A stretch of 16,146 nucleotides of DNA from contig DOTV01000193.1 in the NCBI GenBank assembly GCA_003520925.1, forward strand, positions 1 through 16,146. Direction: 5' to 3'. Source of the DNA: Bacteroidales bacterium (lineage in GTDB: Bacteria; Bacteroidota; Bacteroidia; Bacteroidales; VadinHA17). The notes beneath the pieces were generated by a model. The model saw only the letters and a list, made by a program, of their open reading frames with translations, searched no databases and was not told the DNA's origin. The position numbers and the translations under genes are program-made. This document shows, in pieces, positions 1 through 7,751 of this stretch. Each line of letters opens with the position of its first letter. Within the stretch, counting starts at the first letter, position 1.

Positions 1-3000
1 AGAGTCCGAGTACATTTACAAGCGGGTTAGTAACAATTAACTTCAGTGCTTCTGCTCCCGCCGGATTAACAGGATTTACTGCAAGTGCAACAGGTCTGTC
101 AAACGGTCATATTATTACAGATAATCTTATCAATTCCACCGATGCTCCTCTGACAGTGACCTACAGGCTTGTGCCGGTAAGCGGTGTAAGCTGCAATAAT
201 GGACCAGCAGTGGAAATTACAGTTACGGTCAATCCGACGCCAAGAGCCACCCCTGTCAATGGAAAACCTGCAATATGTTATGCGGATGATACCCGGATAA
301 CACTAAATTCCCCCACCATTATGACATCGGGTGAGATAAGATTTGATTATACAATATCTTACCCTTCAGGAATTACTGGCAATTCAGCTCCGGGAGCAGA
401 TAAGGTCCAGGGTGATGTTTTGTCATTTAAATACAGGAATTATAATGACACTATCGAATCAGTATTTTTCTCAATCACACCCAAAGTTGCCGGACTAAGC
501 TGCCCGGCAGGAAATGTCAGCCTGCAGGAAGTTCAGCTTCATCCAAAGCCGGTAAGGGGAATAACAATTACAAAACCCTTCACCTGCGAAGCCAGTACCG
601 GACTTGCAGAAATGGAAGCTGAGATATCGAGAGGTGCCAATCCTTACAACATATCATGGACTGGTCCTGTCGGGTACACAATGGAAGATTCGCTTGTGAT
701 CACAAACCTTTATGCCGGTTATTACACACTTGATGTTATTGATAATATCGGATGCGCCGGTGATACTGCAATCAATATTGCAAACCTGAGCGCCTCCGCA
801 AGAATAATTCCCCTTCCGGTACTTCCCAATATCCATGTTTCATGCCCCGGAGGGAGTGACGGAAGCGCCCGTATTTATGTAAGGGACGGAATAACTTCTC
901 CATATGAATACTGGCTGGTTCGTAATGAAACGGATACATTATTCACCGGATTTTTCTCGGGCAACTATGATACAGGGAATCCTTCAACTTACAGAGTATG
1001 TACCGGTCTGAGGTCGGGAAATTATAAACTTATTATCCGTGATATAAATGGTTGTGAAACTTATAGAACCGGAGAACTTAAAGAACCCGCACCTATCGTT
1101 GTGACTTTTGAAAAAAGCAACTACAGCGGTTCCGATATATCATGCCGCGGTTATAGTGACGGTTCTGCAAAGGCTACAGTAACCGGAGGCAATGGTTCAT
1201 ATACGTATCTATGGTATCCGTCAGTCGGAACGCTCGGGGTAAGCCATAATACCAATCTGCTCGATAGCATTCCAGCAGGCAAATACTACCTGCTTATTAC
1301 CGACCTGCTTGGCTGCACTAAAACTGACAGCGTGACACTTATAGATCCACCCGGGATGGTTTTAACAGGTAGCGAGGTGTCGCACAGCAATGACAACAAT
1401 TACCAGATCTCATGTTTTGGTGCGAGCGACGGATATATAAGGCTTACAATATCAGGGGGCTCAGGCAATTACACATATTTATGGGCTGGTCCGGATGGAT
1501 ACTCTGCAACTACAAGGGATATTTCAGGAATTAAGGCCGGCACTTATACCTGTACCGTTACTGACATTTACGGCTGCAAACTAATGCCTCTGCCTTCCTT
1601 TACCCTTACTCAGCCTGCCCAGTTAGTAATTTCATCATTATTATCAGTTTCAGCTGATGGATCCTACAATATAAACTGTAACGGAGGAAATGGTTCGGCC
1701 GACCTCACAGTGACCGGAGGTAGTTCAGGAACATATTCATATGTATGGAATACATCCGACGGATCAGGAATTGCAGCCGGTCAACAGGACCAGAACTCAC
1801 TTAAAGCAGGCACATATCATATTATAGTTACCGATTACAATGGTTGCATTGCTTCAAAGGATATTACTTTAACGCAGCCTCCGGCTATAGTTACGGTAAT
1901 GGTACCAACCCATATTACATGCCAGGTATCAGGTTTCAATAATGGCTCCATCAATCTGTCAGTTTCAGGAGGAATTACTCCATATTTGTACAACTGGTCA
2001 ACAGGAGCCGCTGTCCAGGATATTTCAGGACTTACCGAGGGATGGTATTATGTATCAGTAACTGATGCAAATGGATGCCTGAAGACCGATTCAGCTTTTA
2101 TAAATCTGCCTCCTCCTTTGACTTACGACCAGGTCCTCCCGGATTACAACGGGTATAATATAAGCTGTAATGGAAAAGCTGACGGATACATACAGATTAA
2201 TCCGACAAGCGGTACCCCTCCGTATATTTTCAGCTGGCAGGGTCCCGGAAGCTTTTCTTCTTCTTCAAAAGATATTTCGGGACTTGGTAGTGGCCGGTAC
2301 ATTCTTCATATCACCGACAGCTATTTATGCGAGGTGCGGGACACTATTGATCTGACTGAACCCGGGATAATGGGAATTGTAATTACAAAATCGCTTAGTG
2401 TGACCGGTGAAAATAATATAAATTGTGCAGGAGGCAAGACAGGAAGCATTATGGCTGGTGTTGTCAACAATGCCGGCCCTGTATCATACCTGTGGGCTGA
2501 TGGAGTGATTGGAAGCGAAAGGACAGGTCTTGTTGCAGGTAATTACAAAGTAATTACAACGGATTCCAACGGTTGTTCGGCCGATTCGGTAATTACCCTC
2601 ACCGAACCCGATTCAATCAGGATTTCGTTTTCAGTAACCCAGCCATTCTGCACCGACATGCCCGACGGCGGAATTGCTGTTACGGTTACAGGTGGGACAA
2701 ATTCCGGCTATACATATCTCTGGTCAGATAATTCCGTTTCACAGAATATAACCACTGCAGTAAGCGGCCTGTACAGCGTGAAAGTTACTGACGCAAACGG
2801 ATGCTTTGCAAGGGATTCGGTTATCATCCATCCGCTAAATGAGGTTTGCCTGGTCATACCAAACGCAATTTCTCCTAACGGGGACCTCATTAACGATGAA
2901 TGGAACATCGGGCTTAAAGAGCTATATCCTGAAATGGAAGTTAAAATTTTCAACAGATGGGGAGAACTGGTCTGGAAATCGGCCAGAGGCTATGGAGTCC

Positions 3001-3113
3001 CATGGGACGGAAGAAGCAAGGGAAATATCCTGCCGATCGACTCGTATCACTATACTATTGATTTGCATAACGGATCAAGGCCGCTGATCGGACATGTAAC
3101 CATTGTGAAATAA
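1..3113 (+). CDS. Large T9SS-secreted adhesin with SprB-like repeats and type B sorting domain, 5' end outside window
   Basis: This is the 3' part of a giant surface protein. The frame is open from base 3 to the TAA at 3111-3113, so the GTG at 156 is internal and not a start. Residues are counted here from that GTG. The N-terminal part has two PKD-like modules: one entering from the left edge and one at about residues 35-133, sharing the motif SP-x-x-x-TSG. Nine SprB-like repeats of about 50-90 residues follow (about 138-890). Each opens with a Cys-containing strand such as ISCRG or INCNGG and ends with a TDxxGC strand. The Cys pairs are 144/200, 230/300, 330/387, 420/474, 508/564, 589/641, 671/725, 757/807 and 832/883. 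Residues 897-985 are the gliding-motility-associated C-terminal domain (IPNAISPNGD, IFNRWGELVW, ending HVTIVK), the signal for T9SS export to the cell surface. Its role as an adhesin or gliding protein is inferred from SprB-like architecture. The porP/sprF-like gene follows after 14 bp. Confidence 0.93.
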   Translation, partial: SPSTFTSGLVTINFSASAPAGLTGFTASATGLSNGHIITDNLINSTDAPLTVTYRLVPVSGVSCNNGPAVEITVTVNPTPRATPVNGKPAICYADDTRITLNSPTIMTSGEIRFDYTISYPSGITGNSAPGADKVQGDVLSFKYRNYNDTIESVFFSITPKVAGLSCPAGNVSLQEVQLHPKPVRGITITKPFTCEASTGLAEMEAEISRGANPYNISWTGPVGYTMEDSLVITNLYAGYYTLDVIDNIGCAGDTAINIANLSASARIIPLPVLPNIHVSCPGGSDGSARIYVRDGITSPYEYWLVRNETDTLFTGFFSGNYDTGNPSTYRVCTGLRSGNYKLIIRDINGCETYRTGELKEPAPIVVTFEKSNYSGSDISCRGYSDGSAKATVTGGNGSYTYLWYPSVGTLGVSHNTNLLDSIPAGKYYLLITDLLGCTKTDSVTLIDPPGMVLTGSEVSHSNDNNYQISCFGASDGYIRLTISGGSGNYTYLWAGPDGYSATTRDISGIKAGTYTCTVTDIYGCKLMPLPSFTLTQPAQLVISSLLSVSADGSYNINCNGGNGSADLTVTGGSSGTYSYVWNTSDGSGIAAGQQDQNSLKAGTYHIIVTDYNGCIASKDITLTQPPAIVTVMVPTHITCQVSGFNNGSINLSVSGGITPYLYNWSTGAAVQDISGLTEGWYYVSVTDANGCLKTDSAFINLPPPLTYDQVLPDYNGYNISCNGKADGYIQINPTSGTPPYIFSWQGPGSFSSSSKDISGLGSGRYILHITDSYLCEVRDTIDLTEPGIMGIVITKSLSVTGENNINCAGGKTGSIMAGVVNNAGPVSYLWADGVIGSERTGLVAGNYKVITTDSNGCSADSVITLTEPDSIRISFSVTQPFCTDMPDGGIAVTVTGGTNSGYTYLWSDNSVSQNITTAVSGLYSVKVTDANGCFARDSVIIHPLNEVCLVIPNAISPNGDLINDEWNIGLKELYPEMEVKIFNRWGELVWKSARGYGVPWDGRSKGNILPIDSYHYTIDLHNGSRPLIGHVTIVK
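585..2804 (+). repeat. Nine tandem SprB-like protein repeats (coding)
   Basis: This is the coding span from the first Cys of repeat 1 to the last Cys of repeat 9. Each unit has a leading Cys strand, a small-residue stretch (SDGSA, ADGYI, NGSIN), a TGG or SGG turn, a YxW core, a GxY strand near 'AGxY', and a closing TDxxGC. The period is 75-90 residues. The repeats have diverged: short peptides such as DISGL recur, but the DNA units are not identical, so this is an old tandem array and not a recent amplification. Each conserved Cys pair probably forms a disulfide within its repeat after export. Confidence 0.85.
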
Positions 3114-3127
3114 TTAACATCACACAA

Positions 3128-4102
3128 TTGAAGAAACTGGCTTTAATATTGGCATTAATTACCTTCACTGCAGCAGCATCAGCTCAGCAGCTGCCTCTGT
3201 ACAGCCAGTATCTGTATAACAAGTTCCTGATAAATCCGGCTGTTGCCGGAAGTGACGGATTCACAAGCTTCAATCTTACTGCCAGAGAACAGTGGATTGG
3301 ATACTCAGGGGCGCCAAGGACTTTCTCATTCAGTGGCCAGACAAGGGTTCTGAAGAGAGGGTATAAACTTCAGGGAAATGCCCGCGGAAATGTTTATCGT
3401 CCAAAAACTGATGGTAAGATCGGATTCGGGGGTTACATATTCAGTGACAAGAATGGGTTGGTTCAGAGGACAGGCTTCCAGGCATCATATGCATATCATA
3501 TGTGGATTCAGAATAATACACAATTGTCTTTGGGGCTTGCTGTTACGGGATATCATTTCAAGATAAATGAAAGGGAGATAAATTTCGAAGATCCGAATGA
3601 GCCATGGCTGAACAACGAACTAAGGAGAGGTATTTTTGTTCCTGATGTCGATTTCGGAATATATGTCCTGAATCCAAAATATAATATCGGATTCTCAACC
3701 GAGCAGTTATTCGGAGCTGCTGCTAAAATAGGTGGTGAAGCATATCGGAATTTCAGTATGGACAGGCACTATTACCTGTTCGGATCTTATAGTTTTGAAG
3801 TGGCTGATAAAACCGAAATTCAACCATCGGCACTTTTTATGATGTCGGAACAGGTAAAACCTTTAGTTGATTTAGGCATTACATATATATATGACCAGCG
3901 AATATGGGCAGGATTGGCTTATAGAACCAGCAAATCAATTATTGCCAATTTCGGAATTACTTATACAAATATGTATATCGGATATGCCTTTGATTTTACT
4001 TTGCAGGAGATCCAGAGGGTAACTTACGGAACCCACGAGCTTACAGTTGCAATCCGATTTGGAGACAGTGCAAGGAAATACAGGTGGCTCGATCGATATT
4101 AA
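3128..4102 (+). CDS. PorP/SprF family type IX secretion system membrane protein
   Basis: The protein has 324 residues and is probably a beta-barrel protein of the outer membrane. The start is a TTG at 3128, 14 bp after the upstream stop. No in-frame ATG lies in the gap, and translation from the TTG gives a clean signal peptide: KK, a hydrophobic core to about residue 17, and an Ala-Ser-Ala cleavage site before Gln20. The mature N-terminus LPLYSQYLYNKFLINPAVAG is the family hallmark. The rest is alternating aromatic beta-strands with glycine turns (GFGGYIFSDKNG, LSLGLAVTGYHF, FGITYTNMYIGYAFDF), ending in ELTVAIRFG and KYRWLDRY. In Flavobacterium johnsoniae, SprF is needed for export of the SprB adhesin, and PorP works with the Porphyromonas T9SS. 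Lying directly behind a cargo gene with a type B sorting domain, this copy probably serves that one protein. The two genes are very likely cotranscribed. Confidence 0.92.
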   Translation: MKKLALILALITFTAAASAQQLPLYSQYLYNKFLINPAVAGSDGFTSFNLTAREQWIGYSGAPRTFSFSGQTRVLKRGYKLQGNARGNVYRPKTDGKIGFGGYIFSDKNGLVQRTGFQASYAYHMWIQNNTQLSLGLAVTGYHFKINEREINFEDPNEPWLNNELRRGIFVPDVDFGIYVLNPKYNIGFSTEQLFGAAAKIGGEAYRNFSMDRHYYLFGSYSFEVADKTEIQPSALFMMSEQVKPLVDLGITYIYDQRIWAGLAYRTSKSIIANFGITYTNMYIGYAFDFTLQEIQRVTYGTHELTVAIRFGDSARKYRWLDRY

Positions 4103-4142
4103 AGAAAAAATACTTCTTCTGATTTTTGAAATGAAATGAAGG

Positions 4143-4179
4143 AGATTCCTCATTCCGCTGCGCTTCAATCGGAATGACA
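4143..4179 (-). repeat. Dispersed intergenic repeat, copy 1 (long form)
   Basis: This is a 37-nt element, read on the minus strand from TGTCATTCCG to GAGGAATCT. It contains an 8-bp hairpin stem (TCATTCCG with CGGAATGA) around a 12-nt loop. It aligns with copy 2 at 4271-4297 over 27 positions with four mismatches and one 10-nt gap, in the opposite orientation. On the plus strand the hairpin is followed nine to ten bases later by a short T run, so it could also weakly terminate the secretion operon. Similar TGTCATTCCG...GAGGAATCT elements are familiar as dispersed intergenic repeats in many bacterial genomes. Confidence 0.65.
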
Positions 4180-4198
4180 TGGTATTTTTAATTATTGA

Positions 4199-4250
4199 GG
4201 GAGGGAAGCAGGTGTGTTTCGAATATTCGAAACACACCTGCTTCCCTCCC
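4199..4250. repeat. Perfect 52-bp palindrome without spacer
   Basis: The 26-nt arms at 4199-4224 and 4225-4250 are exact reverse complements with no loop. The centre is GAAT/ATTC and the outer ends are GGGAGGGAAG and CTTCCCTCCC. It lies between the convergent secretion operon and the methyltransferase operon. It could form a cruciform in DNA or a long RNA hairpin from either strand. Neither side has a convincing T run right after the stem, so a classical terminator is not clear. The copies of the dispersed repeat on both sides lie 19 and 20 nt away, which makes the whole unit nearly symmetric. Confidence 0.9.
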
Positions 4251-4270
4251 AAATCCATTCAAATCAATAT

Positions 4271-4297
4271 TGTCATCCCGAACGAAGTGAGGGATCT
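4271..4297 (+). repeat. Dispersed intergenic repeat, copy 2 (short form)
   Basis: This 27-nt element runs from TGTCATCCCG to GAGGGATCT. It has a small stem (ATCCC at 4275-4279 with GGGAT at 4291-4295) around an 11-nt loop. It is the shorter, inverted relative of the element at 4143-4179. In one frame it reads CHPERSEGS, a peptide often seen in spurious protein predictions across unrelated bacteria. That supports a dispersed repeat and argues against a gene. Confidence 0.65.
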
Positions 4298-4322
4298 TAT
4301 CTATCGGGATATCCAATAGATT

Positions 4323-5210
4323 TTAGATTTTCAGGAGATAGATCAGTGAACTGCTCTTACTTTTGTGGAAAAGAGACCGTAATGCAAACAGAGATCCTTT
4401 TATTATTCCCTTCAAAAAATAGAACTTTGTTCCTTTATTTTTCTCGCTTAAGATTGAAATATAAAACACATCAAAAGGCAGCGACTTTATTTCTTTAATG
4501 TGAAAGCCAGTCTTTCCGGCAAAAAACCTGAAGGTTTCCGGTGTAAAATGCCAAAGGTGCCTCGGCACATCATAAGCAGCCCAGTATTCTCCATAGTGAT
4601 TTGCATCGAATGAACTGCAGTTCGGGAGAGCGCATATGCAGATGCCCTCCGGTTTGAGGAGTCTTTTAATTTCTTCGGCATAGCTGAATGGTTTATGAAA
4701 GTGCTCCAGAACATGCCATAGAGTAATGCAGTCAAAAGTTCCTGACGGAAGTTCTGAAATGAATTCAGGGCTTAAAACATTAAGAGCAAAATGACTTCTG
4801 GCAAAATCGCGTGCCTTGACATTCGGCTCAATACCAGTAACGTCCCAGCCTCCTTTTTTCATAGTAGCGGCGAAGTATCCGGTTCCACATCCTATATCAA
4901 GAATTCTTCCCTTTGTGAGCCGGGTTGCTTTTTGAATTATTATTCTTTTCTTTTTAAGCATCAGGCTCCTGACCATGTGATAAACATGGTTCAGAAATCC
5001 CTTTGCATAATCATCATGCGAGATATAGTCTTCAGATTCATAATATCTGCCGATATTCAGTTCGTCGGGATGCTTATCAGTAAAAACAAATCCGCATTCC
5101 CTGCATTTTAAAAGGTCAAATTCCTCCCTGCTTAAAAGGTGATCAGTGCATTTAAGATTTAATGAAATTTTTCCGGATGAACAAAGCGGACAGACGCTGT
5201 GAGTGATCAT
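4323..5210 (-). CDS. Class I SAM-dependent methyltransferase with N-terminal zinc ribbon
   Basis: The protein has 295 residues. The N-terminus carries two CxxC pairs (Cys7/Cys10 and Cys36/Cys39), a likely zinc ribbon. A Rossmann methyltransferase domain follows from about residue 95. Motif I is LDIGCGTGYF (104-113), and the acidic residue that binds the SAM ribose is Glu128 in GIEPN. A central LWHVLEHF and a later ALPN strand complete the fold. The C-terminal 60 residues are basic and hydrophobic (KGIIKGSLFALRSLF) and may touch the membrane. The ATG at 5210 comes directly after the TAG of the YfhO gene with no intervening base, so translation is probably coupled. Zinc-ribbon methyltransferases next to glycan genes often act on sugars or lipid-linked intermediates. 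The substrate here is unknown. Confidence 0.88.
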   Translation of the reverse strand: MITHSVCPLCSSGKISLNLKCTDHLLSREEFDLLKCRECGFVFTDKHPDELNIGRYYESEDYISHDDYAKGFLNHVYHMVRSLMLKKKRIIIQKATRLTKGRILDIGCGTGYFAATMKKGGWDVTGIEPNVKARDFARSHFALNVLSPEFISELPSGTFDCITLWHVLEHFHKPFSYAEEIKRLLKPEGICICALPNCSSFDANHYGEYWAAYDVPRHLWHFTPETFRFFAGKTGFHIKEIKSLPFDVFYISILSEKNKGTKFYFLKGIIKGSLFALRSLFHKSKSSSLIYLLKI

Positions 5211-7667
5211 CTATACTGATTTTGACCTTTTGATGAACCCCGAAAGAAAATATCCTGCACTAATCAGGAATAACAGTATCGAGCTTGCAAGTGATATTTT
5301 ATTCCCGTTTATAAAGGATGAGGGTTCAAACAAAAATTTAACCTGATGCGTTCCTCCCGGGAGTACCATTCCTCTCAGCACATAGTTTGTCCTGAAGTAT
5401 CTGCTCTCTGTTCCGTCGATATAGCATTTCCATCCAGCAGGGTAATAGATTTCAGAGAAAACGGCAAGCTTTTCGCCTTCAGCCGTGTATTTATATTCAA
5501 GTTCATTGGGCTGATAAGACACAAGCTCAATTTTATCGTTTCCGTTGACCGCATAGACTGATCCATTTACCTGATCCCTGAACCTTGAATCAATTACTGC
5601 CTCTTTTGATGGATCAATCAGGCTGACTGCCTCCAGTTCCTTATTTGCATTTTCAACTAAAACTGGCTTCTCTGCAAACCATGCATTACCAAGGGCATTA
5701 GGATTGACAATCGGCGGAGCATCAGGATTGTAAATAACATATTTGGCATTCAGCATATTAAGCACCGGGGTTTTCGCAAATAAGGGAAGCAGTTCCTCAA
5801 CAGTTTTTACAGAGCCGAACAATGCCAGTTCCCTGCTTATCGATGAATCAATCAATTCCTGGTACCTTTTTAACTTCGCACCGTGGTAACCTCCAATCGA
5901 TTTATGGAACCATGAGGTTGGAGAATTATCATTGAATGTCGATACTGATAGGTTCAGAACCCTGTGATACGACTGATCCTTCAGAATTGCAGCATCAGCA
6001 ATACCGGGTTTAAATGATTTCTGAACATCTGACGGCCGTTCAAACCGGTCAGCATTAAGATATCTTTTTCCTGTTCCCCATAAATCAAAAAGAATAAGAA
6101 TTGAAATTATCAGGATCGAATATTCCTTTCGCAATTTACCAGAAACGAATCCAATGATTGCACCTGCTCCAAGTAAGATATATACAAGCGATCTGAAACT
6201 ATCGGTCCTGAGTAATGATTTTCTGTCGGCTGCGAGCGCAGAAGTAAGCCAATCAGGAAGTTTATATCCGCTTTCGTTAGGGCTGATAAATGATCCGGCA
6301 ATACCAGGGAAGATAAGAACCAGAATCAGAATGCCCGCAGTTATACCACCTGCGATTTTTATCCCCCTGAACATATCCTTTTTCGAAAGATTGCCATTAA
6401 AATATTCCCGTAAAGCCAGGAATCCAAGAAGGGGGATGCAGAACTGGGCTATCACCAGTGTCATTGTCACAGCTCTGAATTTATTGTAACCGGGGAAGTA
6501 ATCGATAAACAGGTTTGTCAGAGGCATGAAATTCTTACCCCATGCAAGCATAACAGATAAAATAGTTGCTGTAAGAAGCCACCATTTTTCGCGTCCCTTA
6601 ACGACAACCAGCCCAAGCACAAAAAGGAATATGACTATTGACCCCATATAATGAGGCCCGTCTGTTCCGAGGTTCTGGCTTCCCCAGTATTTTACAAACT
6701 GGTTTGCAGCATCCCCGGCATTGTTCTGCCTCAGAACTTTTACAGTCTCGGAGTTTTTGTCAAACGGTTTGCTTGCTCCACCTTTGTAATTTGGTATCAG
6801 CAGGTTCATCGTTTCGTCAATTCCGTAGCTCCACATTACAATATAATCCCGGTCGAGACCCGCAGAGGCATTTTTATGTTCAGATATAAGGTCCGACTTG
6901 CCTCTGATCGAGTATTTCCCGTACTCCCTGATCGTGTTCAGGTTTCCGAAATTGACACCAATGGCAATAACAAATGGAATAATCAGTATCAGGGAGGTTT
7001 TCAGAAATCGCGGGAATGTTTTTTCTTTTAGTGAGAAGACCAGCTCGGTAATTCCAAAAACAAGAAGACAGATCATTGCATAATATGTTATCTGGGGATG
7101 GTTGGCAAGGATCTCAAGCGATAACGAGAATGCAGTGAGTAAAGCTCCTTTTATCGCATCATACCTGTATGCATAATATATTCCGCCTATCATCGGAGCC
7201 ATATACGCAAGTGCAATTGCCTGTGTATTATGGCCTGCTGCAAGTATCTGAAAGAAGAAGGAAGAAAACCCGTATGCAACGGCCCCTGCAATTGCCAGCC
7301 ATGAATTAAGGCCAAAAATCAGTAATAATAAATAGAACCCAGCCATTGAAATAAACAGGACAGACACAGGCATTTTAAATATCCTCAGCAGGGTGTCGGC
7401 ATGCTTCATCAGGTTTCCCGGGAACCTGGTCGAGATCAGATAAGCAGGCATGCCGCTGAAAATAGAATTGGTCCATAAAGGCTCTTTGTGAAATTGTTCA
7501 CGATAATCCCTTATCTCCTTAGAGTTGATTGAAGATACCGTTGAATCGTTGGCCTTAAGCACTTTTCCTTCCAGAACAGGATAGAAGTATGCAAATGATA
7601 TTACACTGAACAATATAACCGCAAGTATATGTGGTAAGGCTGGCTTGATTTTATCCCTGATTTCCAT
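5211..7667 (-). CDS. YfhO family integral membrane protein (GT-C-like)
   Basis: The protein has 818 residues with about 13-14 membrane segments: residues 12-32, several between 101 and 241, then about 341-376, 400-420, 436-457, 493-531, and a last one at 791-811. The first periplasmic loop (33-100) has an acidic AND motif (Asp41) and the family signature EPLWTNSIFSGMPAY. Residues about 535-790 form a soluble, probably periplasmic domain with beta-rich segments near the end (GWKCYIDG, VLRGMVLPGGTHQVKFLFEP). YfhO proteins share the GT-C fold of enzymes that use polyprenyl-phosphate sugars. In Bacillus and Listeria, relatives glycosylate teichoic acids. In Bacteroidota the substrate is not known. 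Its place between a flippase and a methyltransferase suggests it adds a sugar or other group to an exported glycan. The ATG is at 7667, 84 bp after the flippase stop. Confidence 0.88.
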   Translation of the reverse strand: MEIRDKIKPALPHILAVILFSVISFAYFYPVLEGKVLKANDSTVSSINSKEIRDYREQFHKEPLWTNSIFSGMPAYLISTRFPGNLMKHADTLLRIFKMPVSVLFISMAGFYLLLLIFGLNSWLAIAGAVAYGFSSFFFQILAAGHNTQAIALAYMAPMIGGIYYAYRYDAIKGALLTAFSLSLEILANHPQITYYAMICLLVFGITELVFSLKEKTFPRFLKTSLILIIPFVIAIGVNFGNLNTIREYGKYSIRGKSDLISEHKNASAGLDRDYIVMWSYGIDETMNLLIPNYKGGASKPFDKNSETVKVLRQNNAGDAANQFVKYWGSQNLGTDGPHYMGSIVIFLFVLGLVVVKGREKWWLLTATILSVMLAWGKNFMPLTNLFIDYFPGYNKFRAVTMTLVIAQFCIPLLGFLALREYFNGNLSKKDMFRGIKIAGGITAGILILVLIFPGIAGSFISPNESGYKLPDWLTSALAADRKSLLRTDSFRSLVYILLGAGAIIGFVSGKLRKEYSILIISILILFDLWGTGKRYLNADRFERPSDVQKSFKPGIADAAILKDQSYHRVLNLSVSTFNDNSPTSWFHKSIGGYHGAKLKRYQELIDSSISRELALFGSVKTVEELLPLFAKTPVLNMLNAKYVIYNPDAPPIVNPNALGNAWFAEKPVLVENANKELEAVSLIDPSKEAVIDSRFRDQVNGSVYAVNGNDKIELVSYQPNELEYKYTAEGEKLAVFSEIYYPAGWKCYIDGTESRYFRTNYVLRGMVLPGGTHQVKFLFEPSSFINGNKISLASSILLFLISAGYFLSGFIKRSKSV

Positions 7668-7751
7668 AAACCCTGATATTTTTACTGTCTTAATTATTGT
7701 AAAATTATTTATTTCCCTGTAAACATTTGTTATTAAATATTTAACACTCTT

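Noticed and set aside
156..158. GTG as the start of the adhesin gene
   Set aside because: The frame stays open to base 3, and the upstream residues continue a PKD-like module that matches the following one, so the GTG is internal.
4199..4250. Palindrome as a plain rho-independent terminator
   Set aside because: The stem is far longer than a usual terminator, has no loop, and no T run follows directly on either strand. A role in termination stays possible but is not shown.
3935..4258. Minus-strand reading frame of 107 codons
   Set aside because: It starts just past the palindrome, reads through the palindrome and the other repeat copy, then is antisense to the PorP/SprF gene. There are no protein-like features.
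4214..4498. Plus-strand reading frame of 94 codons
   Set aside because: It begins inside the palindrome, passes through the dispersed repeat (CHPERSEGS) and then runs antisense to the methyltransferase. It is not a gene.
6651..7031. Plus-strand reading frames opposite the YfhO gene
   Set aside because: They are antisense shadows of a well-supported membrane protein, with no recognisable domain and no start signals.
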